Source of the DNA: Cytophagaceae bacterium
GTDB taxonomy: Bacteria > Bacteroidota > Bacteroidia > Cytophagales > Spirosomataceae
Assembly: GCA_016722655.1 (NCBI GenBank)
Contig: JADKIR010000005.1
Location: 372,001 to 436,000 of the forward strand
Reading direction: 5' to 3'
DNA: 64,000 nucleotides
Under the pieces are notes generated by a model. The model worked only from the letters and a program-made list of their open reading frames with translations. It was not told the origin of the DNA and searched no databases. The position numbers were made by a program, and so were the translations under genes. This document shows, in pieces, positions 17,706-26,522 of the stretch; position 1 is the first letter of the stretch; every line of letters begins with the position of its first letter.

Positions 17706-18950
17706 CTAAGGTTTCATTCCCAGGGCTTTGATATATCCTGCATCCACTTCACAATTTTTGAACTTCATATTTTCAAGCAATTGCGTCATAGCTTTACGAA
17801 CCATTACCTGATCGGGACGAGCCTCCCTTATTTTCCCAAATGAACTCCGGTCTTTTTTGGTGTATTCAATAATCTCATCCCAACCCTCAGGTTTGGCAAT
17901 TCGCATCATTCCGCTTTTGGGTACCATTTTTTTATAAGGCCAATAGGTCCAGCCAATCTTATTTTTGTTTAATAATTGGGTAAACTCCTCAACCCACTGA
18001 TCGGTATTTTCTCCGGTTTCTCCCATATACATAGGAAGATTAGTTTTTTCTTTAAAATCAACAAATTTCTGAATGCTCTGCTGCTCCACTTTACACCAAT
18101 AGATATGACAGGTGTACATCAATTTATCATCAAATTTCCAGTCATTGAAAACTGTAAAGGTGGAGTTCCACTGAGCACCACCCAGCATGATAATATGGTT
18201 CTTATCTACCTTTCTGATAGCTGAGACACATTTTTTATACAATGGCTCCAGGGCGGCATTTAGCCTTGGAATATCCTTTTCATGATAAGTAGCGATGGGT
18301 TCATTTAATAAATCATAAGCCATAACGGTTGGATTGTCTACATATCTTTTGGCTATTTTCTGCCAGATAGCTATAAATTTCCGCTGACTTTCAGGTTCTT
18401 CAAAAAGCCATGGATACCCATAGCTGTCGTCGATATTGTCACCGGTTTGTCCACCCGGGGCATCATGCATATCCAGGATAACATAAATACCGGCTTCGCC
18501 ACACCATTTTATAACTTTGTCGAGCAATTCAAAACCATTCTGATTTCCGGTGAGTCCCATGTAATCTTCTTCAGTAAAAAGTTTGTAGTGAAAAGGGATT
18601 CTCAAAGTATTCATCCCGGTTTTCCTGATATAAAAGATATCTTCTCTTGTGATATAGTTTTCTTTAAATTTTCTCCAGAATTGGTTGGTGAAGTCCTCTC
18701 CTACCATTTCACAAAAGGCTTCATTTATCAATCGAAAGGAAGAGGCTTTATCTTCAAACAAAAACATATATCCTTCAGGGTTGAGCCAATTGCCAAGATT
18801 TGTTCCTTTAATTTCAAAAACTTTCCCTTTATTGTCAATCAGATCCTGACCTTTTATCGAAATGAATTTATTGTTTTGTGAGAAAGAAGGAAGAATGGAA
18901 ATCAGCATTAAACCTAATCCCGCCATTGATTTTGACAATTTATTTTTCAT
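17706..18950 (-). CDS. Secreted GH5-family glycoside hydrolase
   Basis: A 414-residue enzyme with a signal peptide (about 1-24). The (beta/alpha)8 barrel shows IKGTNLGNWLNPEG (47-60), TLRIPFHYKL, YVILDMHDAPGGQ (156-168), YDLLNEP (Glu217 acid/base), CHIYWC and MYMGETGEN (Glu311 nucleophile). NLGNWL resembles the beta-glucanase branch of GH5 related to exo-1,3-beta-glucanases. No sorting domain is present, so it is probably periplasmic or outer-membrane retained. Exact polysaccharide uncertain. Confidence 0.85.
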   Translation of the reverse strand: MKNKLSKSMAGLGLMLISILPSFSQNNKFISIKGQDLIDNKGKVFEIKGTNLGNWLNPEGYMFLFEDKASSFRLINEAFCEMVGEDFTNQFWRKFKENYITREDIFYIRKTGMNTLRIPFHYKLFTEEDYMGLTGNQNGFELLDKVIKWCGEAGIYVILDMHDAPGGQTGDNIDDSYGYPWLFEEPESQRKFIAIWQKIAKRYVDNPTVMAYDLLNEPIATYHEKDIPRLNAALEPLYKKCVSAIRKVDKNHIIMLGGAQWNSTFTVFNDWKFDDKLMYTCHIYWCKVEQQSIQKFVDFKEKTNLPMYMGETGENTDQWVEEFTQLLNKNKIGWTYWPYKKMVPKSGMMRIAKPEGWDEIIEYTKKDRSSFGKIREARPDQVMVRKAMTQLLENMKFKNCEVDAGYIKALGMKP

Positions 18951-19231
18951 TGGTTTTGTTTGTTTTATTTTTGATGAAATTATTGATCTGAAATCCTGTT
19001 AACAAGTTTATAGTAGATTCAAAAATATTCTACACAAATTGGTATTAAAAATAACAGTTTGAATCAGAAATCAATGATTTTTTTGCACGATATTTTGGGG
19101 AATAATAAATCTAATAAATTTCAAATTAGCACCGTTTAAATCTTTGAAATTTGATTTTCGTATATAATAGTTTGATTAATATAAGTTTTTGAAAGATTAT
19201 TTTATGAAATTTGAGAAATCAATTTATTAAT

Positions 19232-19687
19232 ATGGCAAAGTACAACCTTAAAGTAAATGGAAAGACCCGGAGTATAGAAGTCGATGCTTCTACTCCTGTG
19301 TTATGGGTTTTAAGAGATCACCTTCAACTTACGGGAACCAAATACGGCTGTGGTATTGCCATGTGCGGTGCATGCACTATTCATCTTAATGGAACCGCAG
19401 TGAGATCTTGTCAACTACCGGTTTCATCTGTAGGAAAACAGGAAATTACTACTATTGAAGGATTATCTGAAAAAGCAACCCATCCCGTACAAAAGGCATG
19501 GTTAGAGCATGATGTGGCTCAATGCGGTTATTGTCAATCCGGTCAGATTATGACCGCTGCGGCATTGCTGAGAGATAATCCCCATCCTTCTGATGAAGAC
19601 ATTGAGGCTACTATGAGCGGCAATATTTGCCGTTGCGGCACTTACCTTCGGATTAAAGATGCCATCAAATCTGCTTCGGCGAAATAA
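19232..19687 (+). CDS. 2Fe-2S subunit of a molybdenum hydroxylase (IorA-like)
   Basis: A 151-residue protein starting at ATG 19232 (MAKYNLKVNG); a longer frame begins at a TTG seven codons upstream. The ferredoxin-like domain has Cys40, 45, 48 and 60 (YGCGIAMCGAC...SC), and the helical domain has CGYCQSG and NICRCGTY, giving two [2Fe-2S] clusters. This is the small subunit of the xanthine-dehydrogenase family in its two-subunit form, like isoquinoline 1-oxidoreductase alpha, which lacks a FAD subunit and passes electrons to a cytochrome or other carrier. It is 23 bp upstream of the large subunit. Confidence 0.93.
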   Translation: MAKYNLKVNGKTRSIEVDASTPVLWVLRDHLQLTGTKYGCGIAMCGACTIHLNGTAVRSCQLPVSSVGKQEITTIEGLSEKATHPVQKAWLEHDVAQCGYCQSGQIMTAAALLRDNPHPSDEDIEATMSGNICRCGTYLRIKDAIKSASAK

Positions 19688-19710
19688 CCCTAAATTTGAT
19701 TTAAGATTTT

Positions 19711-21954
19711 ATGAAAAATACAGAAAGATTGGACAGACGCTCATTCCTAAAGTCTTCAGCTCTTGCCGGAGGTGGTTTGATGCTCAGCTTCAGCTGGTTT
19801 ACCAAAGCCGAAGCTTCCACAAATATTACGGCAGGAGTTTCTGAAAAATGGCATGAACTAACAGGATATATCAAAATAACTCCTGATAATATTATCAAAA
19901 TTCTTTGTCCCAACCCTGAGTTTGGTCAAAATGTTATGACCTCACTTCCCATGATTGTGGCTGAAGAGTTGGATGTGGATTGGAAAAATGTAGTTGTGGA
20001 AATGGGACCTCACGATAATGTAAAACTAGGACCGCAGTTTACCGGCGGAAGCAACTCTGTGAGAATGTACTGGAAGCCATTAAGAACTGCCGGTGCTTCT
20101 GCTAGACAGATGCTGATAGAAGCCGCAGCACAAACCTGGGGTGTTCCGGCGAACGAAATCAATACGAAAGCCGGGGTATTATCCCATAAAAACGGTAAAT
20201 CGGCAAAATATGGTGAAATGGCAGAAAAAGCTGCCAATATTCCTGTTCCGAAAGACATCAAAACCAAAGCCGTAAAGGATTTTTCAATTATCAGTAAATC
20301 AAAGAAAAATGCGGAAGGAATTAAAATAGTAACAGGAAAGCCGCTTTTTGGTATTGACTATCAGGTGGATGGCATGTTGATTGCCATGATTCAGCATCCT
20401 CCGGCATTTGGGATGAAACTCAAATCTTTTGATGGTTCACAAGCCTTAAAATTGCCCGGAATAAAGGATGTTTTCAGCTTTAAATTATATGAGGATGGAT
20501 TTGAACAGGGAGGATTTGACACCCGCACTTTCAATGAAATGATCGCTGTGGTCGGCAATTCCACCTGGGAGGTCATGAATGCCCGCAAAAAGTTGAAAGC
20601 CCAATGGGAACCGGCAGGTGATATCAAAGATACCATGATGGGCAGAGGCGGGAAAAGAGAAGTAACTGTGCCTGGCAGATTGGAAACTACCGCCAATCAG
20701 TTTGAAATGATGGCTGAATTTGCCAAAAAACCTTCTCAGCAATTAAGAAAAGATGGCGATCCCGAATCTGCTTTCAAAAATGCAGCAAAAATTATTGAAA
20801 GGACCTATAATGCCCCGTTCCTGGCACACAATACCATGGAACCTATGAATTTCTTCGCACATGTGCAGGAAGATAAAGCCCTTGTGGCCGGGCCTTTGCA
20901 AGCACCCGGATGGACCGAACCGACGCTGGCCAAAATATTGAACCTTCCTGCTGATAAAATAGAAATTCAAATGACACGGATGGGTGGTGGATTTGGTCGA
21001 AGAGCGTATGGGCAATATGTGTTTGAAGCTGCCCGTATCTCACAAAAAGTAAAGGCACCGGTAAAACTAATATATACCAGGGAGGATGACATGACTTACG
21101 GAATTTATCGCCCCATGTACACCGCGACTTATCGGGCGGCATTGGATGGAAATAATAATCTGATTGGATTCCATGTGATTGGCGGTGGTATGCCGGAAAG
21201 CCCGATACATGCCAACCGTTTCCCTGCCGGAGCAGTAGATAATTATCTCGCGGAATCCTGGGAAATTCCCACCAACATTACTATTGGTGCATTCAGGGCA
21301 CCCCGCTCAAACTTTAATGCAGCTGCAGAACAGTCATTTTTGGATGAAGTGGCAGAAGCCATGGGGAAAGATCCGATTGATTTCAGGCTGGAATTATTAA
21401 AACGTGCCAAAACCAATCCCGTAGGTAAAAACAATGAATATGATGCAGACCGTTATGCCGGAGTATTGGAATTGGTAAAAGAGAAATCAGGTTGGGGCAA
21501 AGCTGAAAATAATAAATACAACCGGGGTGTAGCAGCCTATTTTTGTCATAATTCTTATGCTGCCCATGTGGTGGATATGGTCACAAGAGATGGTGAACCC
21601 TATGTGGAAAAAGTAACCAGTGCCATGGATTGCGGTATTGTGATTAATCCTGATGCGGCTGCAAATATGGTACAAGGTGCCGTGGTAGATGGAATTGGAA
21701 ATGCATTTTATGGTGAAATGACTTTTAAAGATGGTGTACCTGCCCATAATAACCTCAACACTTATCGCATCATAAAGCATAATGAAGCCCCCAGGAAAAT
21801 AGACGTTCATTTTGTACAAAATGAAATCGATCCTACCGGTTTGGGTGAGCCTCCTTTTCCGCCAGTTTTTGGGGCTGTGGCCAATGCCCTATATAAAAAT
21901 ACCGGAAAGAGATATTATAACCAGCCATTTACGGCAGAGCAACCCGCTATTTAA
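19711..21954 (+). CDS. Molybdopterin-binding subunit of a molybdenum hydroxylase (IorB-like)
   Basis: A 747-residue large subunit. The N-terminus RRSFLKSSALAGGGLML is a twin-arginine signal, so the folded, cofactor-loaded enzyme is exported. Moco-binding motifs include RMGGGFGRR, GAFRAPRSN and the C-terminal GLGEPPFPP, whose Glu is the expected catalytic base. Its length and layout match IorB/aldehyde-oxidase-like proteins, in which the two halves of the Moco domain form one chain. Substrate unknown (N-heterocycle or aldehyde). It forms a unit with the 2Fe-2S subunit and, after a probable terminator, the cofactor genes. Confidence 0.93.
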   Translation: MKNTERLDRRSFLKSSALAGGGLMLSFSWFTKAEASTNITAGVSEKWHELTGYIKITPDNIIKILCPNPEFGQNVMTSLPMIVAEELDVDWKNVVVEMGPHDNVKLGPQFTGGSNSVRMYWKPLRTAGASARQMLIEAAAQTWGVPANEINTKAGVLSHKNGKSAKYGEMAEKAANIPVPKDIKTKAVKDFSIISKSKKNAEGIKIVTGKPLFGIDYQVDGMLIAMIQHPPAFGMKLKSFDGSQALKLPGIKDVFSFKLYEDGFEQGGFDTRTFNEMIAVVGNSTWEVMNARKKLKAQWEPAGDIKDTMMGRGGKREVTVPGRLETTANQFEMMAEFAKKPSQQLRKDGDPESAFKNAAKIIERTYNAPFLAHNTMEPMNFFAHVQEDKALVAGPLQAPGWTEPTLAKILNLPADKIEIQMTRMGGGFGRRAYGQYVFEAARISQKVKAPVKLIYTREDDMTYGIYRPMYTATYRAALDGNNNLIGFHVIGGGMPESPIHANRFPAGAVDNYLAESWEIPTNITIGAFRAPRSNFNAAAEQSFLDEVAEAMGKDPIDFRLELLKRAKTNPVGKNNEYDADRYAGVLELVKEKSGWGKAENNKYNRGVAAYFCHNSYAAHVVDMVTRDGEPYVEKVTSAMDCGIVINPDAAANMVQGAVVDGIGNAFYGEMTFKDGVPAHNNLNTYRIIKHNEAPRKIDVHFVQNEIDPTGLGEPPFPPVFGAVANALYKNTGKRYYNQPFTAEQPAI

Positions 21955-21986
21955 ATGAGCGTATTTTTTATAATAATTTTAAAAGT

Positions 21987-22023
21987 AAATTAGCCTCTCT
22001 CCTATCCGGGCGGGCTAATTTTT
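21987..22023 (+). terminator. Probable intrinsic terminator after the hydroxylase genes
   Basis: The stem AAATTAGCC / GGCTAATTT with a 17-base loop is followed by a T run, 33 bp after the large-subunit stop codon. It separates the structural genes from the downstream cofactor operon. Confidence 0.6.
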
Positions 22024-22152
22024 AGAATTAAAATCCTGAAATATTATTTTCTGAAAATTTGGTTATTTTTCCGTTTGATATTCTAAATTTCGTTGTTTTT
22101 GAGTTTTTAGTTTTATCAGGGAATATTTTTCGAAAAAATCTTTAAATCAAAC

Positions 22153-23292
22153 ATGCCCCTCAAGCCGGTAATATATCTGGATTATAACGCCACTACCCCT
22201 GTTGACCCACAGGTTTTGGCTGCCATGTTGCCGTATTTTTCGGGTGCATTTGGCAATCCTTCCAGTAATCATTTTTTCGGTTGGGAAGCTGAAGAGGCAA
22301 TAGAAAATTCCAGGAAATCAATCGCAAAGAATATCGGAGTAAAACCCACAGAGCTTTCATTTTTTTCAGGAGCTACCGAGGCCTTAAATACTGCTATTCT
22401 TGGATATGCAGCAAATTTCTCTCCGGCCGAAAGCCATATCATCACCTGCCAAACCGAGCACAAAGCAGTACTGGAAACCTGTAAATACCTTGAAAAACTT
22501 GGCTTTGAGGTAAGTTATCTTTCTGTAAATTCTGATGGAGAAATTAACATTGAAGAACTTAAAAGCAAGATAAAAGAAAATACGATCCTGATTTGTCTGA
22601 TGCTGGCCAATAATGAAACAGGAGTCATTCATTCCTTAAAAGATTTAATCAAAAAAATTGATAATCCAAAAATCAAGTGGCTGGCGGATATAACTCCAGC
22701 CTTAGGTAAAATAAAAATTGACCTGGCAGATATCCCGGTGGACATGGCGGTATTTTCGGGACATAAAATTTATGGCCCCAAAGGAGTTGGCGTTTTATTT
22801 AAAAAATCTGAAACAAAAATCAATCCTGTCAGTCATGGCGGGTTGATCGAAAAAGGTCTTAAGGCTGGGACGCTCAACGTACCGGCGATAGTGGGAATCG
22901 GTAAAGCCGTAGAACTATGTAAGGTTAATTTAGAAACTGAAAATGAACGAATTAAAAAGCTGAAAGATAAATTAGAAACGGAACTTTTGACTCTGGAAAA
23001 TGTAAAAATTAACGGTGTAAATGCAAATCGATTAGTTAATACCTCAAATATAGTTTTTGAAAACATCGAAAATGCCCATTTACTAAAAAGACTCAATCAG
23101 CTGGCACTGTCCCAGGGATCAGCCTGTAATGCCAATCAGAGCAAACCTTCCCATGTACTCAAAGCAATGGGGCTCAGCGATTATCAGGCACTTTCATCTG
23201 TCAGAATAAGTATGGGAAGATTCACTACTGAAAGTGAAATTGATGCAGCCATAGATTTCTTCAAAACAATAATTCCAACACTCAGAAAATGA
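22153..23292 (+). CDS. NifS-like cysteine desulfurase, probable Moco sulfur donor
   Basis: A 379-residue PLP enzyme of the NifS/IscS class: YLDYNATTPV at the N-terminus, SGATEALN, His103 in TEHKAV, the PLP lysine K205 in FSGHKIYGPKG and the mobile-loop Cys325 in SQGSACNANQS. It overlaps xdhC by four bases (ATGA). In Rhodobacter the NifS4/XdhC pair puts the terminal sulfur on Moco for xanthine dehydrogenase, and this context suggests the same job. Odd point: the DAVQ segment that positions PLP reads DITPALG (179-185), with proline replacing the usual Gln. Confidence 0.85.
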   Translation: MPLKPVIYLDYNATTPVDPQVLAAMLPYFSGAFGNPSSNHFFGWEAEEAIENSRKSIAKNIGVKPTELSFFSGATEALNTAILGYAANFSPAESHIITCQTEHKAVLETCKYLEKLGFEVSYLSVNSDGEINIEELKSKIKENTILICLMLANNETGVIHSLKDLIKKIDNPKIKWLADITPALGKIKIDLADIPVDMAVFSGHKIYGPKGVGVLFKKSETKINPVSHGGLIEKGLKAGTLNVPAIVGIGKAVELCKVNLETENERIKKLKDKLETELLTLENVKINGVNANRLVNTSNIVFENIENAHLLKRLNQLALSQGSACNANQSKPSHVLKAMGLSDYQALSSVRISMGRFTTESEIDAAIDFFKTIIPTLRK

Positions 23293-24383
23293 ACGAATTA
23301 AAAAATATTATCCGTAAATATGAGGATTTAAAAACCGGTAATCTTCAATGCGTTTTGGCGACTGTGGTGAGGGTGGAAGGTTCTTCTTACCGCAGAGCCG
23401 GGGCCAGAATGATTGTAGATGAAGCCGGCAATATGTTTGGAGCCATAAGCGGGGGTTGTCTGGAAGGAGATGCATTAAAAAAAGCCTTACTGGCCTTGCA
23501 TAGAAATGAAAAAAAACTAATAGTCTATGATACTTCTGACGAAAACGACGCCGTAGTTGGTGCACAACTGGGATGCAATGGACTGATAAAAGTATTGTTT
23601 GAACCTATTGATTTTCAAGACTCTAGCAATCCTGTTGAAATATTAAAATGGGCAGATGCTCAAGCTCATGGAGCAAAAGTGCTTATTCAATTTTCAGATT
23701 CAGTACAGATTATTGGGACCATAGCTGCAATTGATCATCATTCCAATGTTTTATGCTTTGAAAATCCGCTCTCTTTTGGGTTAATGGAAGAAATACTCAA
23801 GTCAGAGAATGTGGCTGAAGGATATTTTCATATCTATGAAAATGAATTTTTTATAAATAAAATAAAGCCACCTTTACAGCTTCTGATAATAGGTGCCGGA
23901 AACGATGCGGTAGTTTTGAGCAACATGGCCGGCCTTTTGGGATGGGAAATCAGTATTTTGGATGGACGGCATACCCATACTTCGGCTCATAGATTTCAGG
24001 AAGGTTGCCAGGTTTATTTGGGTGAGGCTTCGGAAGTTTTGAAATATGTAAATTATCCTGAAAATACAGCTGTAGTATTGGTTTCTCACAATTTCCAATA
24101 TGACTTAAAAGTACTCAGTCAACTACTCACAGTAAAAAACATAACCTACATTGGAATTCTCGGCCCGAAAAATAAGTTTAATAAATTATTGGATTCGCTT
24201 AAGGAGGAGAGTATTACAGTTAATACCGATGACCTTTCCAGACTTTTTTCTCCGATGGGTTTTGATATTGGAGCAGAAACACCTGCCGAGATAGCACTGG
24301 CAACATTGGCAGAAATTCAGGCGGTGATTAAACAAAAAAACGGAGGATCTTTGAGAAATAAATCCGGGCGAATTCACGATTGA
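23289..24383 (+). CDS. XdhC/CoxF family molybdenum-cofactor chaperone
   Basis: A 364-residue protein with the XdhC N-terminal domain (LATVVRVEGSSYRRAGARMIVDEAGNMFGAISGGCLEGD, including the conserved Cys) and a C-terminal Rossmann domain (LLIIGAGNDAVVL, then ILGPKNKFNKLLDSL). XdhC binds Moco, allows its sulfuration by a desulfurase, and loads it into the large subunit. It overlaps the desulfurase gene by four bases and is six bases upstream of moaD. No mobA gene is visible, consistent with an unmodified molybdopterin cofactor. Confidence 0.92.
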   Translation: MNELKNIIRKYEDLKTGNLQCVLATVVRVEGSSYRRAGARMIVDEAGNMFGAISGGCLEGDALKKALLALHRNEKKLIVYDTSDENDAVVGAQLGCNGLIKVLFEPIDFQDSSNPVEILKWADAQAHGAKVLIQFSDSVQIIGTIAAIDHHSNVLCFENPLSFGLMEEILKSENVAEGYFHIYENEFFINKIKPPLQLLIIGAGNDAVVLSNMAGLLGWEISILDGRHTHTSAHRFQEGCQVYLGEASEVLKYVNYPENTAVVLVSHNFQYDLKVLSQLLTVKNITYIGILGPKNKFNKLLDSLKEESITVNTDDLSRLFSPMGFDIGAETPAEIALATLAEIQAVIKQKNGGSLRNKSGRIHD

Positions 24384-24389
24384 AAAACT

Positions 24390-24629
24390 ATGACAATAAC
24401 ATTCAAATATTTCGGAGTTGTACAGGAAGCTACCCAAAAGGAAGAAGAAATAGTAACTTTTTCGGAAAACATTCTTTCAGAATCGAAAATAAGAAGCTGG
24501 ATAGAGAACCACTATGGTAAGATTTTAACTGACAATATCAGGATTGCTGTTAATCAAAACTTTGTCCGCGATTTTAAAATCTCAGAAGACGCCGAAATCG
24601 CATTTCTGCCACCATTTGCCGGAGGATAA
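24390..24629 (+). CDS. moaD: Molybdopterin synthase sulfur-carrier subunit
   Basis: A 79-residue beta-grasp protein ending in the diagnostic PPFAGG, whose C-terminal Gly-Gly is adenylated and thiocarboxylated by MoeB. It begins six bases after xdhC and its stop abuts the moeB start codon, so the group is translationally linked. It works with MoaE, two genes downstream, to insert the dithiolene sulfurs of molybdopterin. Confidence 0.92.
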   Translation: MTITFKYFGVVQEATQKEEEIVTFSENILSESKIRSWIENHYGKILTDNIRIAVNQNFVRDFKISEDAEIAFLPPFAGG

Positions 24630-25619
24630 ATGAAAAACCAGGAAAGATATTCCAGACAAATTCTGCTTCCGGAGATTGGAACAGATGGCCAGCAAATGAT
24701 TGAACAGGCTAGTGTTTTGATTGTGGGTGTGGGTGGTCTGGGTACTTTGGTGGCCCAATATCTGGCCATGGCCGGCGTTGGGAAAATCGGCCTGATGGAT
24801 TTTGATCGGGTATCAGAAAGTAATCTGAACCGGCAGGTACTTTATAAAGAAAAAGATATAAACTTACCAAAAGTCGAAGCTGCCAAAAAGAGTTTATTGG
24901 AAATCAATGCCACCTTAAACTATCTGACTTTCAATGAGATACTTTCCACTGAAAATGCTACCGGGATTTTCAGAACGTTTGATTTGATTGTAGATGGCAC
25001 CGATAATATCATTTCGAAATACATCATCAACGACACCTGTAATGAACTAAACAAACCCTGGGTTTACGGCTCTATTTATCGCTTTGAGGGTCAGGTTTCT
25101 GTTTTTAATTATGAGAATGGGCCTACCTATCGTTGCCTTTATCCCGAAGACGACAACCAGGTACTTTCTTGCGAAGAAGCCGGGGTTTTGGGTGTGGTTT
25201 CGGCAACGGTTGCGATTCAACAAGCCACCGAAGCTTTAAAGATTATACTGAAGAAAGAAAACATTCTCATTGGAAAGTTATTAGTTACCAATGTTTTAAG
25301 CCACAAAACTTCTTTCTTTGGGATTCAAAAATCAAATATTGAAACCAAGAAAAATAAATTTCAGATTCCGGCAGATGCCTTTATTTTGGATGTAAGAAAC
25401 GAAGATGAGACACCTGAAGCCGACTTCGAAAATGTTTTGAAAATTCCGATGAATATTTTGGAAGAAAATACTAAGGAAATTCCGAAAGATAAGCCAGTTT
25501 ATGTATTGTGCCAGTCGGGAATAAGAAGTGCTAGGGCAGTAGAAATCCTTAAAAATAAATTTGATTTCCAAAATCTGATAAATGCAGAAGGCGGGATTTT
25601 TAAAATAGAAAAAAAATAA
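24630..25619 (+). CDS. moeB: MoeB/ThiF-type adenylyltransferase fused to rhodanese
   Basis: A 329-residue protein. The E1-like domain shows RYSRQILLPEIG, the nucleotide loop VLIVGVGGLGTLVAQYLA, SNLNRQVLY and VDGTDNI. CEEAGVLGV near residue 180 matches MoeB, but the second CxxC zinc pair seems absent. Residues from about 245 on form a rhodanese domain with the active cysteine in VYVLCQSGIRSARA. The fusion can both adenylate MoaD and receive sulfur, as in eukaryotic MOCS3. The desulfurase in the same operon is a plausible sulfur source. Confidence 0.9.
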   Translation: MKNQERYSRQILLPEIGTDGQQMIEQASVLIVGVGGLGTLVAQYLAMAGVGKIGLMDFDRVSESNLNRQVLYKEKDINLPKVEAAKKSLLEINATLNYLTFNEILSTENATGIFRTFDLIVDGTDNIISKYIINDTCNELNKPWVYGSIYRFEGQVSVFNYENGPTYRCLYPEDDNQVLSCEEAGVLGVVSATVAIQQATEALKIILKKENILIGKLLVTNVLSHKTSFFGIQKSNIETKKNKFQIPADAFILDVRNEDETPEADFENVLKIPMNILEENTKEIPKDKPVYVLCQSGIRSARAVEILKNKFDFQNLINAEGGIFKIEKK

Positions 25620-26047
25620 TGGAAATATTTTACGACGGTCCGATTTCACCCCAATTGATAGCCGAAACCATTTCTTCTATTCAGGCAGAAAACGAAGTGG
25701 GTGCCCATAATATTTTCCTGGGGCAAATCAGGGCAGACAAAATAAAAGGAAAAACTGTAACCGCCATTGAATACACCGCTTACCACGAAATGGTAAAAAC
25801 CAGAATGGAGGAAATCAGAAATGAAGTGCTGGAGAAATTTAATATTCAGGATTTCAGGGTTTTTCATTCTATCGGGAAAATTAAGGTTGGAGAAATCTGT
25901 CTTTTTGTAATTTCTATTGCTCCGCACCGCCAGGAAGCCATTAATGCCACCACCTATCTACTCGAAACCATCAAAAAAGAACTTCCGATTTTTGGCAAAG
26001 AACTTTTCGGGGATGATTCTCACCAATGGAAAACCAACAGGTTTTGA
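25619..26047 (+). CDS. moaE: Molybdopterin synthase catalytic subunit
   Basis: A 142-residue MoaE protein: GAHNIFLGQIRADKIKGKTVTAIEYTAYHEM, HSIGKIKVGEICLFVISIAPHRQEA and the C-terminal KKELPIFGKELFGDDSHQWKTN, including the catalytic lysine region. The start codon overlaps the moeB stop (TAATG). It converts precursor Z (cPMP) to molybdopterin with MoaD. The other biosynthetic genes (moaA, moaC, moeA) are not in the window. Confidence 0.93.
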   Translation: MEIFYDGPISPQLIAETISSIQAENEVGAHNIFLGQIRADKIKGKTVTAIEYTAYHEMVKTRMEEIRNEVLEKFNIQDFRVFHSIGKIKVGEICLFVISIAPHRQEAINATTYLLETIKKELPIFGKELFGDDSHQWKTNRF

Positions 26048-26189
26048 ATGGCAGACTTGGTGAAAAATTAAAATCCATCATAATTACACCACAACATAAA
26101 TGTTACCCTGCAGAGAATCAAATATTTGTCTGACCATTGGATAAATTTCTATTCCAAAAAAAACAACCCCGATTAATGTTTGATTTTCA

Positions 26190-26300
26190 ATATTTTACTA
26201 ATTTAGTATTTGAAAAGACCACACGGTCTGCCAAAGTAAAATGATTAACCGACAACAAACTCTTATATACGGATATGTTATTGATATTTAACAATTTAAT
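26190..26300. repeat. Dispersed hairpin repeat, copy A
   Basis: This copy contains the AGACC-acac-GGTCT hairpin (near 26216-26229), followed by a segment resembling ATTAACCGACAAC, then a GGATATG motif. It lies within the 475-bp gap 26048-26522, which otherwise holds no gene. The same arrangement occurs at 43950-44056 and 53467-53575, and weakly at 60225-60305, each time upstream of accessory genes. Confidence 0.6.
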
Positions 26301-26522
26301 AAGTTTTAAGTATTTCGGAGAAAATGGATATAGACGCAATTGTGAAGAAGAGTTGTGTAAATACAATTGTTAGGCGAAACTTGAATGAACATAATTTGAC
26401 GTCAAGCATTTATGATTTTCGACCTTTCGTTAAATGGTAAGTCAGTCCACCACACAAACTGACAAAGGGAAATTAGCAGAACGCCCTATAAGGAGAAGCA
26501 CTAACTTTAAATTTTAAAAAAA

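Noticed and set aside
26190..26300. Integron attC site for the ACACGGTCTGC repeat
   Set aside because: The repeat lacks the paired core sites and cassette structure, and no integrase is visible.
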